A stretch of DNA of 64,000 bases from Cristatella mucedo (taxonomy: Eukaryota; Bryozoa; Phylactolaemata; Cristatellidae): contig WPIO01000329.1 in the NCBI GenBank assembly GCA_009760855.2, positions 1 to 64,000 of the forward strand, in the 5' to 3' direction. Position numbers and translations under genes: made by a program. Below the pieces are notes generated by a model. The model searched no databases, was not told the DNA's origin, and was given only the letters and a program-made list of their open reading frames with translations. This document shows, one piece after another, positions 38,560 to 49,454 of this stretch (position 1 is its first letter; every line of letters begins with the position of its first letter).

Positions 38560-38745
38560 AGGGCTAACTAAACCCTTAAACGGGTTGAACAGCAGATGCA
38601 GAGTAAACTTTTAACACTGGCCCACAAAAGGTGTCGCGGTTTGGCTTCTTCTTACCTAGCTTATTCGTTACACCAGTGCAAGCCAACTTGTGCCCCCAGG
38701 TCCTCAATGAACTGCAGTGCCATAACGAAGAGGGTTGGGCATACG
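38560..38745 (+). mobile_element. LINE family B internal fragment
   Basis: The frame SKLLTLAHKRCRGLASSYLA followed by YSLHQCKPTCAPRSS aligns with SKVLTLTHKARHGLAPSYLA and ELLHQFQPVHALRSC of the copy at 45,540. The conserved 3' tail is not present, so this is an internal piece. Confidence 0.75.
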
Positions 38746-39176
38746 TCCCAGTGTGCTTGGTCGGGAGAGATCACCAACATGGGCGTCTAATACTTTGGAA
38801 AACATTTTGCATCTAAACTAGCGAAGATATTGCTAGGCAGCAGGGTGCTCAAGGAGAAGCAATATGATGGAAGACCTCGAGGTGTAAGCTGCAGCACCTT
38901 CTGCCAGGCTTTGCTGGCTGTGTGATTGTCACTCAGCTGTGTAAATCATTAGGGCAACCTAGGAAGGTATTAAAGCAGGTTAGGGAATGGAGGCAGAAAT
39001 TAGTACAGGACATGGCTGCTGGTCGGAAGCTCATAATGCCTTCTCTGTGGGAGCCCCTTTGCTGTTCATTTACCACAATCGCACTCACTCTCTGACAGAG
39101 CCTTTCAGTGTTAACTCACACAGGCTATCAGATCTAGACCTCTACTGCTTACTGCTGGTTTCCAATGTTCGGCAGT

Positions 39177-39610
39177 GTAACAAACCAGCCAGCCAACAAC
39201 TTTAGGTTTGTTGACTGCTAAAAATCTGCCTGCTATTTGTTGTGTGTGCATGTTGCTTCTCGGCCACTGGTGTGCTGTGCCCCGCTCTCGATGGGTGGTT
39301 GGGCGATTGGCTCGGTTCAGCCTTTGATGTGGGCAAGTGTTTTGGCGGTTGGCTTGGTGCAGCCTTCAATCTGGGCAGGTGTTTTGGCAGTTGGCTCGGT
39401 GCGGCCTTTGATGTGGGCTTGTGGCCCACAGCGGTGGCTCACCACGGATGCACTCCCTTATCTGTGGTGAGTCAGTCCCTAGCTTATATATGTACCAGCT
39501 GGGGAAATAAAGATAGTCTCGTTCACCACTCACGTTCGCCCGCTCGTGTCTTCGTGTCTCCATGAGACTCCACTAGCGCTGCTGCAGCCAGAGAAACAGT
39601 AACTTAACAT
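39177..39610 (+). mobile_element. LTR-like sequence (uncertain)
   Basis: Opens with TGTAACAAACC and closes near AACAGTAACTTAACA. An AATAAAG near 39,507 is followed by a pyrimidine- and G/T-rich stretch (CGTGTCTTCGTGTCTCC), the layout of an LTR polyadenylation region. No target duplication, primer-binding site or second copy was found, so the LTR reading is tentative. It includes the minisatellite listed next. Confidence 0.3.
39309..39422 (+). repeat. 42-base minisatellite, about 2.7 copies
   Basis: Units start TTGGCTCGGTTCAGCC (39,309), TTGGCTTGGTGCAGCC (39,351) and TTGGCTCGGTGCGGCC (39,393, partial). At 42 bases, a multiple of three, it keeps frames open on both strands, which accounts for overlapping open frames here. 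No coding role is indicated. Confidence 0.85.
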
Positions 39611-39739
39611 ATTTACCATCGTCCGTGCCTAGTACCGTTGAGCTATCGTCGTTCAGATGCTCTCTTATATGTGGTTTTTTGCTTCAAGGGGACGTTGATT
39701 TGTAATCAGCAAACGACGACCGACCCAAAGTTGCCGAGG

Positions 39740-40556
39740 CGGCCGAACCCTGCTCTGCTTGAGTCCCTGCATATTTGGTATTCCCGGCATTGAATCCTGC
39801 CGCCCTACGAAATCTCCCTTAAGCACTGCTGTTAATCGCTCTAGCTTAGTAGTTACCAAGCATACCATAACCCCTGAGCCCCGGCTTAATTCTTGTGATT
39901 GGAATTCTCGTTCAATGTGCAACAACCCCTTAAGAATATCTGACGTGATAACAGAGAAGGACATTGACCTGATCACTTGCTCTAAGATCTGGCTAAAATC
40001 TCTTACTTGCCCGACTACAACCAACGCAACACGTACAGGCTTATCCTTCTTTCATGCACCTAGGGAATCAAAACCGGTGATGGTGTACCCATCGTTGCCC
40101 ATTTCTCCCTATAGCAAACCGTTTGCAGTCCCCTCGAATCAGTCTGTTGATCTGAGTTCATCTGTCAGCAAGCTGCCAATATTGTTTTTGATAAATTCCC
40201 CCTAGGAAAAAAGTCCTCCTTATCTAAGATTTCTCTAAACTCTTCGACTATTTGTTTAGGAAACCGAGATTTTTTCGCGATATGAGTGTTTCGCCGTTCA
40301 GTCAGCTAGCTTAGCTGACACCTGAAGCTCCAAAGTTCAAGCACTGACTGGCTCATTTTCTCTTGTGGCCCATGCTCATGACCCTACTTATGTCAAGAGT
40401 CAAGCTCTCAAAACAACTGCGATGTTATTCTTGTTGAAGCTGCTCATAATAGTGCTTACCATATAATTATGCTCCCTTTACAGCAAATTTAAGGTTCTTT
40501 GAAAGTGACATAGATTCCTGAAGTCGCTCTTGATCTATATTAATATTATTAACCTG
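39740..40556 (+). mobile_element. LINE family A: endonuclease piece plus 3' end
   Basis: The frame at 39,759-40,205 holds an apurinic-endonuclease-like region of a non-LTR element: WNSRSMCN, ISDVITEKDIDLITCSKIWL (the 'TETWL' region) and FFHAPRESKPVM. Near 40,330 the phrase APKFKH..LAHFLL matches the endonuclease C-terminal half. The copy then jumps to the 3' end (GCAAATTTAAGGTTCTTTGA, about 40,485-40,556) with an ATT tail, so the reverse transcriptase is deleted. Confidence 0.8.
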
Positions 40557-41009
40557 AATTTATTCATAGCTATTTTTTATAGAACGTATCATCTAAAATT
40601 TTACTCAACCTGTCTTGAACTAATGGTTACATTGTCAGTAGTCTCATCTGTTTGTTGATTGATTGTAGCTAGTAGGATATTACGTGCCTATGGACATCTA
40701 AACACTTGCTGCTTGGGTTGTGTCAGTCACGCCGACAATGGCTTTGTCAGATTGTCAGTATGCTAGTAATCTTCGCATTACATATGATCGTGCTTGCCCA
40801 TTATCGTATTTTAATTGCATTACTAGATGTAATTGTTGTTGCTAAGGTCCGTAAATTATGCAACAGCAAAAACGTTCCCCAAAGCCCAGGCTGAGGCTGG
40901 GAGCAGAGAACCCATTCTTTGATATTCCTAGCATCTTCTGGAACCGCTCATCACGTTCTCACTCAAGCCTGCCGTGAGTCTGCATACCTTAGTGGTCAGC
41001 GGTCCTGCT

Positions 41010-41700
41010 ACAATAAAAATAACGCACTTGATAAAGCGCCCTCGGAGAACTCAATCTCTTTCTGGGCGCTTTACATTTACTGCAAAGGGAAACGAGATTG
41101 AATGGTGAGTAATATCATGAGTAACATATTCCTGCTGGCCCGGCTTAGCTCTTGTCTTTGCTCAAGAATCGTTGCTCTACGTGCAACAAACCCTTCTTCA
41201 TTTAGGACCATTCTATTAAAAAGGCTTTGACATAGTCGCCTCGATCGATACCTGGCAAATTGTCTAAGCGCCCAACCATTAACCATTCGAGCCCCACAGG
41301 CCTCGTGTTTTTTTACGCCCTACATCTATAGAAAAATGAAGGATTATCCAATAGCACACAAACTTCAAACCGATTGCAGTGCTCTCACAGAAGTCTTTCG
41401 AATATATTGTTTTGAGTTCACCCAACAACTAGATATTAATAATGGCAGTATATTCTTACCCCTGCAGTACCAAGTCTACCTTTAACTCAGATTTTTCTCG
41501 ATCGATTCAATGGGAGAGAAATTGATCTTTCCTCATTGTGGGTAATTTGAGCATTCATTTTTTAACTCATCTAACGTCCTCAGCACTCAAATTTGTGCAC
41601 TGACTGATTCATCGTCTATCACTTTTGGCCTATGTGCATGGTCCTCATTATATAATGTATAAAGAGATTGACAAAAGTGTACAGCTGCTTGAAAGCAAGC
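41010..41700. mobile_element. LINE family A with inverted 5' part, second case
   Basis: 41,017-41,125 is a young-looking family A 3' end on the minus strand (GCACTTGATAAAGCGCCCTC). At about 41,130 the sequence switches to plus-strand endonuclease region: GGCTTAGCTCTTGTCTTTGC and GCTCTACGTGCAACAAACCC parallel the piece at 39,885-39,930. Later (near 41,530-41,640) the endonuclease C-terminal half appears. This is the same head-to-head layout as at 35,140. Confidence 0.7.
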
Positions 41701-42920
41701 CAGAAGATCAATCAATGAATTCTGAAGCTAAAAATGACAAGCCTCGGTTGCTTTTACACATATTAAATCGAAATTGTATAGTTTAATTGGTATTCCTAAA
41801 CAATTTTCTCAGCAAAACCAAATCAAGGAAGAGTTTCAGGATCTAAATAAGAATTTAGAGAAGCAGTAGCTGACCTTGAATCCTTGAAGCAATAGCTTAT
41901 CAAAACTTGCAAAGATTTTAGTGAAAATGTTAGGAAAATGTCCAAAAATAAATATGCAGCTTAAGGCATTGGTATTGAGAAAAGAATAGGGCAACTCAAG
42001 AGGACGTCCATAGAGCACATAGTTGAGGTTGAACTTAAAGCCGGGAACAAATTATGCCTGTCTTAAAAAGCTCGACCGATCATCTTCACCAAGAGAAATT
42101 GGCGGCCTGATTTTTTATAATAAGACCTAGAAATAAAATAATGATTCCTACTAAATAATAAAACCACTTTCTAAAGCGAATAACAATACCTTTAGTGAAA
42201 GATGCACAATTTCGGGTTGCTTGACGACACCAAAGTAAATGGCAAAGACTAATTAACAGAAATTGAAGAATGCAAAAAACACTGCACCGAACACCAGTCG
42301 ATAATAAAATAAAATAAACAATAGTTAAAGTTATTTTCAACATTCTATTGTCATAAATGGAGATGATTTATGGCCAAATTCAAGCATTTTTCTCTGAATT
42401 CTTTAGACGGTTTTGGTATCAATGACTAGCTGTGAAATGCAATTTAGCGATGTTTTGCTTTCATTTTTATATTACTGTGCTTCAAGGGGCAAGACCGTTT
42501 TAGCGAGTTTGAACTTCTCGGCATTAAAAATGAACATTTTTAGAATGTTAAATTTAATAACCTCTGACAAATTTGGCAGGGTGAAGTAAAAAGAATGTAT
42601 CTATAACTTTCGGGAAACTCTAATAGACACTCTTATTTTTCTCATGAAATATCTCAATGACAATATCACTCTATTAAATATTAACTAAAGTAGTACCATA
42701 CTTGCCTATTCAAAGTTTTTACTTGAATTTGTAAATATAAAAATGAAAATGGGTAATAAAACTTAATATATCTGAAAATTATGGATTCAAAAAGAGGGTT
42801 AACATCTGGGTACTTAGCTCTGGGCTCAAAATATCCTGGAAGCACCACTAGTGGACAATCTCTAGCTGTTCTATTCCTACACTTCAATTGTGTTGCTTTC
42901 ATCCCTCCCAGACTTCGACT
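41701..42920. other. Anonymous intronic sequence
   Basis: AT-rich, with no exon or repeat family recognised. Confidence 0.4.
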
Positions 42921-42924
42921 CCAA

Positions 42925-43735
42925 TTATGTCAACTTCCCTGCAGTATGTATTGATGACATCCACACATGGATAGTAGCAAATTTCCTTAAATTAAATAAT
43001 GATAAAACCAACTTACTATTTATGGGGAAATCACGTGTGATTCAGAAATTGGAAAGGCTAACCCTCAAAATTGACTCTGCCAGCATATCTCCTGTTGAAT
43101 CTGCACGAAATCTAGGTGTCTTTTTGATCTTTTGAAAGTGATCTTTTGTTAGACGACCGCATCAGCTCCTCAGTCAAGTCTGCCTACTTTTAGCTACATA
43201 ACATTGCTAAAATTTGGGCTGGGTTAGACAGGGATGCCACGTGTCAGTAGGTCCATCCATTTGTGACATCCCACTGACTGTTGTAACTCACTGCTTGCTA
43301 GCCTACCGGCTTGTGCAATCAGGTGCTTACAGCTGGTGCAAAACTCTGCAGCTAGGCTTGTCTGTCGTGAGCATCGCAGTTGCCACATCACACCACTTTT
43401 CGACAACCTACACAGGCTACCAATCAAGCAAAGGATCGACTTCAAATTTTTATTACTCACTTTTGGGTCACTTCATTATTTCACTCCAACCTATCTCTCA
43501 GATCTTCTCCCCCACCAGACCAAGCATTATACCATCAGCTTTTCGGAATCCAACAGTTTACTAATACTTCTTACAAACCACATTAGTGCATATGCTCCCA
43601 AAGCCTGGAACTCTATCCTGACTTGAGTCAAGCCATCCCAAGACTTGACCACATTTAAAAAGAACTTAAAAACACCTATTTAGAACAGCATTTAGTGGAT
43701 CTGTGTGATTCGTCGTGAGCTTGAGCTTCTTAACA
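42925..43735 (+). mobile_element. LINE family A: RT C-terminal region to 3' segment
   Basis: Well-preserved protein remnants: VCIDDIHTWIVANFLKLNND then KTNLLFMGKSRVIQKLERLT and SPVESARNLGVF (42,940-43,130). After frameshifts come QNSAARLVCREHRSCH (about 43,336), LHRLPIKQRIDFKF, YLSDLLPHQTKHYTISFSES and PKAWNSILT (to 43,626). The copy stops before the GCGC-containing end. A clear CR1/L2-type reading. Confidence 0.9.
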
Positions 43736-44705
43736 ACCACTTCTTCTTTGTGGCTTTATTGATTTTCAGATGGAGATACATTATATTTAGGCAGAGTCGT
43801 TAAAATCATTATTGGCACATTGGGCCACTTATGTTGGATTTGCCACAGGATCTAATTAAATACTGCATTGAATTATAGTTTCTAAGATTCACTCATTGGT
43901 CAATTCATTCTCTTTCTCTCTCGCTACCTTATTTCTCTTACCTACGTAATCCTCTGTTTTTAGCTTTATGCCGTGAACAATCATAGCTCGAAATAGTTTA
44001 ACGTGCTTTTAACTAACCGGAAAATATGTGGTGGCTACCAGTCTTGGCTCACCAAACGCCTTTGACTATGTAACACCTTATATATCTCTACTGTGATGAC
44101 ATCTAAGGTTAATGAAGAATCTAAATGTTACTTAGAGTACATATTTTCCCATTCGGATTGAGCAGTCGTTGTTCTGCAAGCTAAATCTATAAAATCTATT
44201 TACTGCTGGCTTTTCGCTACCTTTTCTGATTATTTGTAAGGCGTAGAAAATGGTCAGTTCTTTAGTGGTAACTAAGCATTGAAAATATTTTTACTTAATT
44301 CAAATGGGACTTTTTAATACGTGCTTGATACGTCTAAACTTTATTAATTAATTTATGTTCACGCGAAATCTACAAAAAGCAGCAGTTTCTTCACATCCTA
44401 GGGCTCGGATACAAAACTTGAAAATTAGTCATTAACTCTGATAAACAAAGTAAGAGCTAAGTTTTAATTGATAGAAGACTTCTTGCAGCAAACAGTAATA
44501 ATATCTTGGGAGAAGTTGAAAAAACACAAGACATACTTGAAACCCAAAAACTAGTCAACTGAAATCTTTGGGTCATTTTGGCTGAACTAGCGTTCTATTT
44601 TTTATTCGTTTGGTAAACAATACAATAAATGCAAACTAGCTGAAACTGATTTAACTCTTAAAATGCATCTGCCGTATAAATTGTTTTAATTTGTTTCTAT
44701 TGCAG

Positions 44706-45029
44706 GCATTCCGAAGGTCAAGATTTTAAATCGCCAAACATCAGACAGTAAACATTCTTTAATATTACTGTGCATCATTCCTGATTCTTCTCTTCAAGAC
44801 TTAATAACCGTCATTTGGTACGTGAATGGTAATGAATCCTCAAGTAATAAACCACGTGAATTTCAAGTTCAAGAGCTTGATAATCGGACTGTGCTCGCAA
44901 GTGAACTAACTGTAATTCTTCAAGCCGGTGATTATGAGATTTACTGCGAACGGAAAGTGGATCTGGATTCCTTGCTGACGCTAAAGTCAGATGTCTTAAA
45001 GCTTTCTGGAGGCATTTTTACTAAAGAAG
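44706..45029 (+). CDS. Gene A exon: canonical Ig-like domain 3
   Basis: A 324-base exon of 108 codons counting split ones. Acceptor TTTCTATTGCAG ends at 44,705; donor GAAG|GTAATG at 45,029. Phase 1 on both sides; the joined codon on entry is GGC (G). Numbering from IPKVKILN: C22 (SLILLC) on strand B, W37 (LITVIWYVNG) on strand C, LASELTVIL on strand E and GDYEIYC with C80 on strand F. This is the cleanest Ig signature in the window, about 58 residues between the cysteines. N42 (NES) and N59 (NRT) are N-glycosylation sequons. It is the membrane-proximal visible domain, followed directly by the transmembrane exon. Ligand and partner are unknown. Confidence 0.87.
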
Positions 45030-45249
45030 GTAATGCACGCTTAGAGCTGAGGCGTTTGATTACTCCGCTAAGAACTTACTGAAGCCTTTAAGCCGTGCTA
45101 ACATTTTCTCTGTAATTGAATTGACAGCTGCAGTGTTCATTTGAAATTATTTTCCAGCTCTACAAAATATCTATATTTTATTTAAAATAAATACTAAAAC
45201 TATGATTTGGAGCATCTTTTTCTCTGTCGTTTGCAAATTTCAGGTTATT

Positions 45250-46028
45250 TTTTACTTTTGCGACCGCATTTCCATCACTGTCTTCAAGAGAGGTCCGATC
45301 CCTATCCAAGATTAGAAGCTGTCTCCCACAGTGGCTTGTAAAAAATTTAACTAGCTCTTTAGTTCTGTCTCGGCTTGATTATTGTAATTCTCTTTTGGCT
45401 GGGCTACCAAAGAAAGCTATAATGCCACTACAGCGGACTATGAATATGGCTGCAAGGCTGGTCTTCAAGTCCCAGCGGTTTAAGCACGTGTCACCTTTGC
45501 TGGAAGAGCTAGGATGGTTGCCGGTTGAGCAAAGGATACGGAGCAAAGTTCTTACGCTGACCCACAAGGCCCGCCACGGCTTGGCTCCTTCATACCTAGC
45601 TGAACTGCTACATCAGTTTCAGCCTGTTCACGCCCTCAGGTCCTGTGTGGACAATAAATTAGCTGTCCCATTCCTCCGCTTAAAGACAGTTGGCGACAGA
45701 AGCTTTAGCTCTGCAGGTCCTAGGCTGTGGAACTCGCTTCCACAATTCTTACGCAACGACATCTACTCTCCAACTGCCGACTATGGCACATCTTTTTCAG
45801 CGGTCCTGAACTGCTACTTCTGTGCTATTCACTACCTCAACTGCTCTCCTAACTCTGCTACGCTTCCCACTTTCTCTTTGTTGTGTGAGACGAAGTCTGT
45901 TGGCTACCGAATGCGTACCGAAAGCCGCTTAGGCTGTGAGTGGGCTATACAAAACTCTCCTGCGTAACACCCACATGGTCTTTATGACTTTGTGGAGTTA
46001 CTGACGGAGATACATTACATTACATTAG
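45250..46028 (+). mobile_element. LINE family B, best-preserved 3' copy
   Basis: An open frame of 190 codons (45,395-45,967) with its in-frame upstream part gives the C-terminal end of a CR1-type polymerase ORF: RSLSKIRSCLPQWLV, LSRLDYCNSLLAGLP, MAARLVFKSQRFKHVSPLLE, LGWLPVEQRIRSKVLTLTHK, ARHGLAPSYLAELLHQFQ, GDRSFSSAGPRLWNSLPQFL. The 3' segment then runs GTAACACCCACATGGTC, CTTTATGACTTTGTGGAG and ends GAGATACATTACATTACATT. The intact frame suggests a fairly recent, 5'-truncated insertion into the gene A intron. Confidence 0.93.
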
Positions 46029-46384
46029 GTCGGTGTCTTTTAGCTCCACGCATACTTGTGAAGTTAAGCAAATCATCTGCAACTAAAATTCAAGAATTTT
46101 GAAATCAAAGACAAATTTCTTTGAAAAGTTTATTCGAAAGATTACGATGGCAATAGCCTCTTGGTCTTGGACTAAATAAAATGTGCTCACATATACAGAA
46201 CCAAGTAATTGATTGCCGTCCTGTAGCAGGTGGAAATTGGTTCCTAAACGTAAGGACGACTTCTAGCCTCTATCGCTTTGGCCGTTATGCAAACGGAGCT
46301 TTGACTTTGTTGACCTATTTTTCTTTAGTCATATGGTTCACTCCAGCAGACCAAACGATATCTAGGCAGACACTTACATTTGCA

Positions 46385-46610
46385 CTTAATAATAATAATA
46401 ATTAATTTGAATTACGCCCTCAGAGAACTCCGTAGATTTCTAGGCACTTTAAATTTGCTGTCAAGAAATCACGATCGAATGATTAGTAGTAGCATGCTCA
46501 ATGACTGCAAGTATAGTATGGTTACTGGTGACATGCAGAGGGTTAGCATATACAGGGTCAGCATGCAGTGTTGCTACGGCACTAATTCAAGTCCTTTGTG
46601 TTCAAAATAA
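46385..46610 (-). mobile_element. LINE family A 3' end
   Basis: AATAATAATAATAATT tail, then ACGCCCTCAGAGAACTCC and GCATACAGGGTCAGCATGC-type segments on the minus strand. Diverged, 5'-truncated copy. Confidence 0.85.
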
Positions 46611-48045
46611 AATTTTAATAAATCTTGCATAGCTAAAATCAGGCGTCGAGATGCCTTTAGTTTAGGATAATTGTTTTGAAATTCTTGGTAGAACAAGCTT
46701 CACCAGCTGGTACTACTTCATTTGTGAATGTATAGGCAACCTGAGCTCAGCTAATTATATGCCATCTATGTACTGCTTGGGGTGGATTCTCTTTAGTAAT
46801 TGCATTGATAGCTGAGATGATGCTGTAATTGCGATGAATGCTCTTTGTTTATTAATCTTTCTTCGTAGATTAATAATGTAGGATTATATGGCTTGCTTTG
46901 TGATTTGCTAGTTCGAGGTCATAATGTACTTTCTTTGCGTTGAATCACTGTAAGATGACTACCTGCGCGAGCAGCCTCATACAGCTGACTAAGTATTCTC
47001 ATTCAGGTGTGTCTAGCAGTGTTGCAACATGCTTAAGTTAAGCAAAGAATTACCTGGACTACCTAAGAACTTGGATTAACTATAGCAGTAGTTACTCGAC
47101 TTCTTTCAAAGATCGGAGCTGGTGTAATGATTTCACCCTGGCATCCCGTTAAAGTTAAATTATACGACTAGCTCACTACTTGTTGAATCGCTTCGCTGAA
47201 TCACAGTAGTTCCTTCACGGCAGACAGCCCTACGCCATCTTGCTGCTCGACGGATGTGCTTCATCTTGCCACGTGATTCAAGTTTCCTGTCTTGTGGCGT
47301 GACGGACTTTTTTGCTTTAACTAGTAGAGATATTTAAATGCGAAAAATAAACTGAAATTTTGTTTCCAAAGTATGATTTTGCTTTTTTATAATTCTTTAA
47401 GCCCTTGGTTGAGAAACGAAAAATGGGAGTCTGCTAGCTAACTGGAAGAGAAATATCCATAAAATTCAGGAGTTAAGCATCACTCCTTATGCGAGAAGAA
47501 AATTCTCGGCTCTCATTCCAACCTAATTTGGCCTCCGGTTCTTCAGCATTTTCAAAAAATAATAATACAAGCCATCTATAATATCTAGCAGAACTTATTC
47601 GCTTCTGCTAACAATAAATGTACACAGCACCAAATAATTCTATCTTGGCCGTTAATCCGGTGCTTTAGCCACTGGAAAAAAATTGCGATGCAATATTTAC
47701 AAGCCACATGCAGGCGGACTAGCCACATTATCATAAAGCAAAGACACGAAAACAGTGAAGTTAATTTGAGCAATATCCTGCTGCGTACATCGGCAGAAGA
47801 TCCTGCCAAGCAAAATGAAGAGCACTGCGAAGTCCGAGTACGTACTACGCTTAGACTTACAAGATTAAATACAAATATAGATGAGAAATCCAAAATAAAA
47901 TTAACCGGCTTGTCAGACTAAAGAGAATTATAAAAATAACAATAACAAAGAGCAATGACTTCTTTGAAATGTTAGCTCAGTTATTGTTAGCACATGTTTT
48001 CAACATCTAATCTAGGAATGGCAGTCAGATGGCTGCTCGAAATTA
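46611..48045. other. Anonymous intronic sequence
   Basis: No repeat family recognised. Contains open frames on both strands between 47,585 and 47,921 without supporting splice sites. Confidence 0.4.
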
Positions 48046-48047
48046 TA

Positions 48048-48190
48048 CGATTCATTTCCAGCGCCCAAAGAGAAGGTAATCTCTATTCAGGTCCTTCGCA
48101 TATTCTGTGGGGCTCGAGACCACGACCTTGGCCGTTCCTTGGTTTGGCAAACACTTTAACCATTGGGCTTGGAAGGCAACCTTTAAGCAA
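48048..48190 (-). mobile_element. tRNA-derived SINE, minus copy
   Basis: On the minus strand: AAGTGTTTGCCAAACCAAGG, then GGTCGTGGTCTCGAGCCCCA (B-box region), TGCGAAGGACCTGAATAGAG, and the 3' end TTCTCTTTGGGCGCTGG. Same family as 8,252 and 59,183. Ends about 250 bases before the gene A last exon. Confidence 0.7.
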
Positions 48191-48442
48191 TATGTTGCGA
48201 TTGCCTACTCTTTTTTCTAGTATATATGTTTAGTGCATTAATGGCAGCATAAACCAGGTAGTGTAAGACAAAATAACTTATATATTGTTTTGAGATAAAT
48301 CATCGAAGGTAAAACATGATTTTTTCAGTTCTAATTGCTCATCTGCAAGGTCTTCAGCTTGGTACTAGACTATTGAGACCCTTCTCGTTATAGACTCACA
48401 AGATGGCTAACATAAGACTAGCTCATTTTTGTATATTTTTAG

Positions 48443-48954
48443 AAATCATTCGCATGGGGGTCATTTATGGAGTTCCGATTGGATTTTTTGCTTCGATCAT
48501 TGCCTGTGTAATCCTATGTAGAAAGTGCCAGAAAAAGACGCCTCTGGGTGAACAATCAAAGATATCAGAAGTTCGAAGTAGCACTTCCGGAAAGATCTCT
48601 GTAACCACATCCAGCCAATCTCGTGGCTCACTAGGACCACATGAGCTGAAGTTATCTGTTCGAGGTCAACCGCCAGTTGTTCAATCTCGACGCTCAAGCA
48701 GTGCTGTCGCAGCTATAGCAGTTGCACCACGACTAGCTTCTGTCAATGATTCGAGATCTGACGAGCAAAGCCAATCAAGCAAAAGCTTATCAATAAGTAC
48801 TGCTTCAGTCTCTCAATCGAGCCAAAGTGGTGCCAGCAGCGTGAAATCTGAATCTACATCGAGTCAAAGCACGTCCGGAAGCGCTCAGATGGATTTCTCA
48901 CAACTGCAAAATCGCAGAACTTCTCGAGTACGGTTTGCTGATATGACGTCTTAG
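48443..48954 (+). CDS. Gene A last exon: transmembrane helix and Ser-rich tail
   Basis: Acceptor TTTTTGTATATTTTTAG ends at 48,442; phase-1 entry completes GAA (E); the frame ends in TAG at 48,952-48,954 after 169 further residues. Residues 4-25 (MGVIYGVPIGFFASIIACVI, then LC) form one hydrophobic helix, followed by the stop-transfer RKCQKK, so the Ig domains are outside and the tail inside. About 40 of the 144 tail residues are serine and none is tyrosine, so tyrosine-based ITAM/ITIM signalling is excluded. RRSSS and RRTS fit basic-directed kinase sites. The C-terminus RRTSRVRFADMTS carries an RVxF-type motif, RVRFAD, like that in protein phosphatase 1 targeting subunits. The exon has no other recognisable domain. 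An in-frame ATG at 48,403 lies in the intron and is not the start. Confidence 0.87.
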
Positions 48955-49099
48955 GACCACTGAGTCATTTTTATTATGGGACAAATTTAGATAGTCAGTG
49001 CATCAATTGCAACGTTGTAGTTACGTTTTCCATGTCGGAGCTGGTGTCAAACTAAAAGTGTATAGTTTTTTAATTTTCTACTTATGCTTCACTTGCACA

Positions 49100-49105
49100 A
49101 TTAAA
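49100..49105 (+). promoter_or_regulatory. Candidate polyadenylation signal for gene A
   Basis: ATTAAA, the common variant of AATAAA, lies about 145 bases after the gene A stop codon and is followed within 30 bases by a GT-rich stretch (ATTTGTGTTCAG). No AATAAA is seen closer. Confidence 0.4.
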
Positions 49106-49454
49106 ACATGGATTGACGTGTCAATATTTGTGTTCAGACAGACATTATGCTAGAAGAAAGTGTTAGGCCTGGTACACTGAAACTTGAGTCACGTAGGCTA
49201 GTACAGCTCTAATCTGTTGAGTGTGTGCACTTTAGAATTTGATTTAAGAATTTCACTGACTACTTGAATTGTTCACAAACCTGTCACAAAATGTATTCGT
49301 AATAAGTAACGTAATTAGTGTCACTATCAAGTGATATCAATTATTCGGGGTACGGATATTGCCCCCTGGACGTTTCCCAACCCCCCCTGACATCCCCCCA
49401 GGACATGCCCCCCCCCCAGACATTTTCCCCACTGGGGTAGGACGTTCCCCCAGT

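Larger units (their letters stand above)
37544..44705 (+). other. Gene A intron (7.2 kb)
   Basis: From GTAACC at 37,544 to TTGCAG at 44,705. It contains five or more LINE A pieces, one LINE B piece, an LTR-like stretch with a 42-base minisatellite, and a TG microsatellite. No further convincing domain exon was seen. Confidence 0.7.
45030..48442 (+). other. Gene A intron (3.4 kb)
   Basis: From GTAATG at 45,030 to TATTTTTAG at 48,442. Contains the best LINE B copy, a LINE A 3' end and a SINE. An open frame at about 47,589-47,921 (with VRVRTTLRLTRLNT) has no matching phase-1 splice sites and is left out as an exon. Confidence 0.7.

Noticed and set aside
47589-47921. Plus-strand open stretch with C..W..C spacing and VRVRTTLRLTRL, tempting as another gene A exon
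   Set aside because: No polypyrimidine acceptor and no GT donor with phase-1 borders; every plausible AG gives the wrong phase or an early stop.
48403-48442. ATG upstream of the transmembrane exon as a possible start
   Set aside because: It lies in the intron before a good acceptor (TATTTTTAG); the phase-1 exon join gives a better model.
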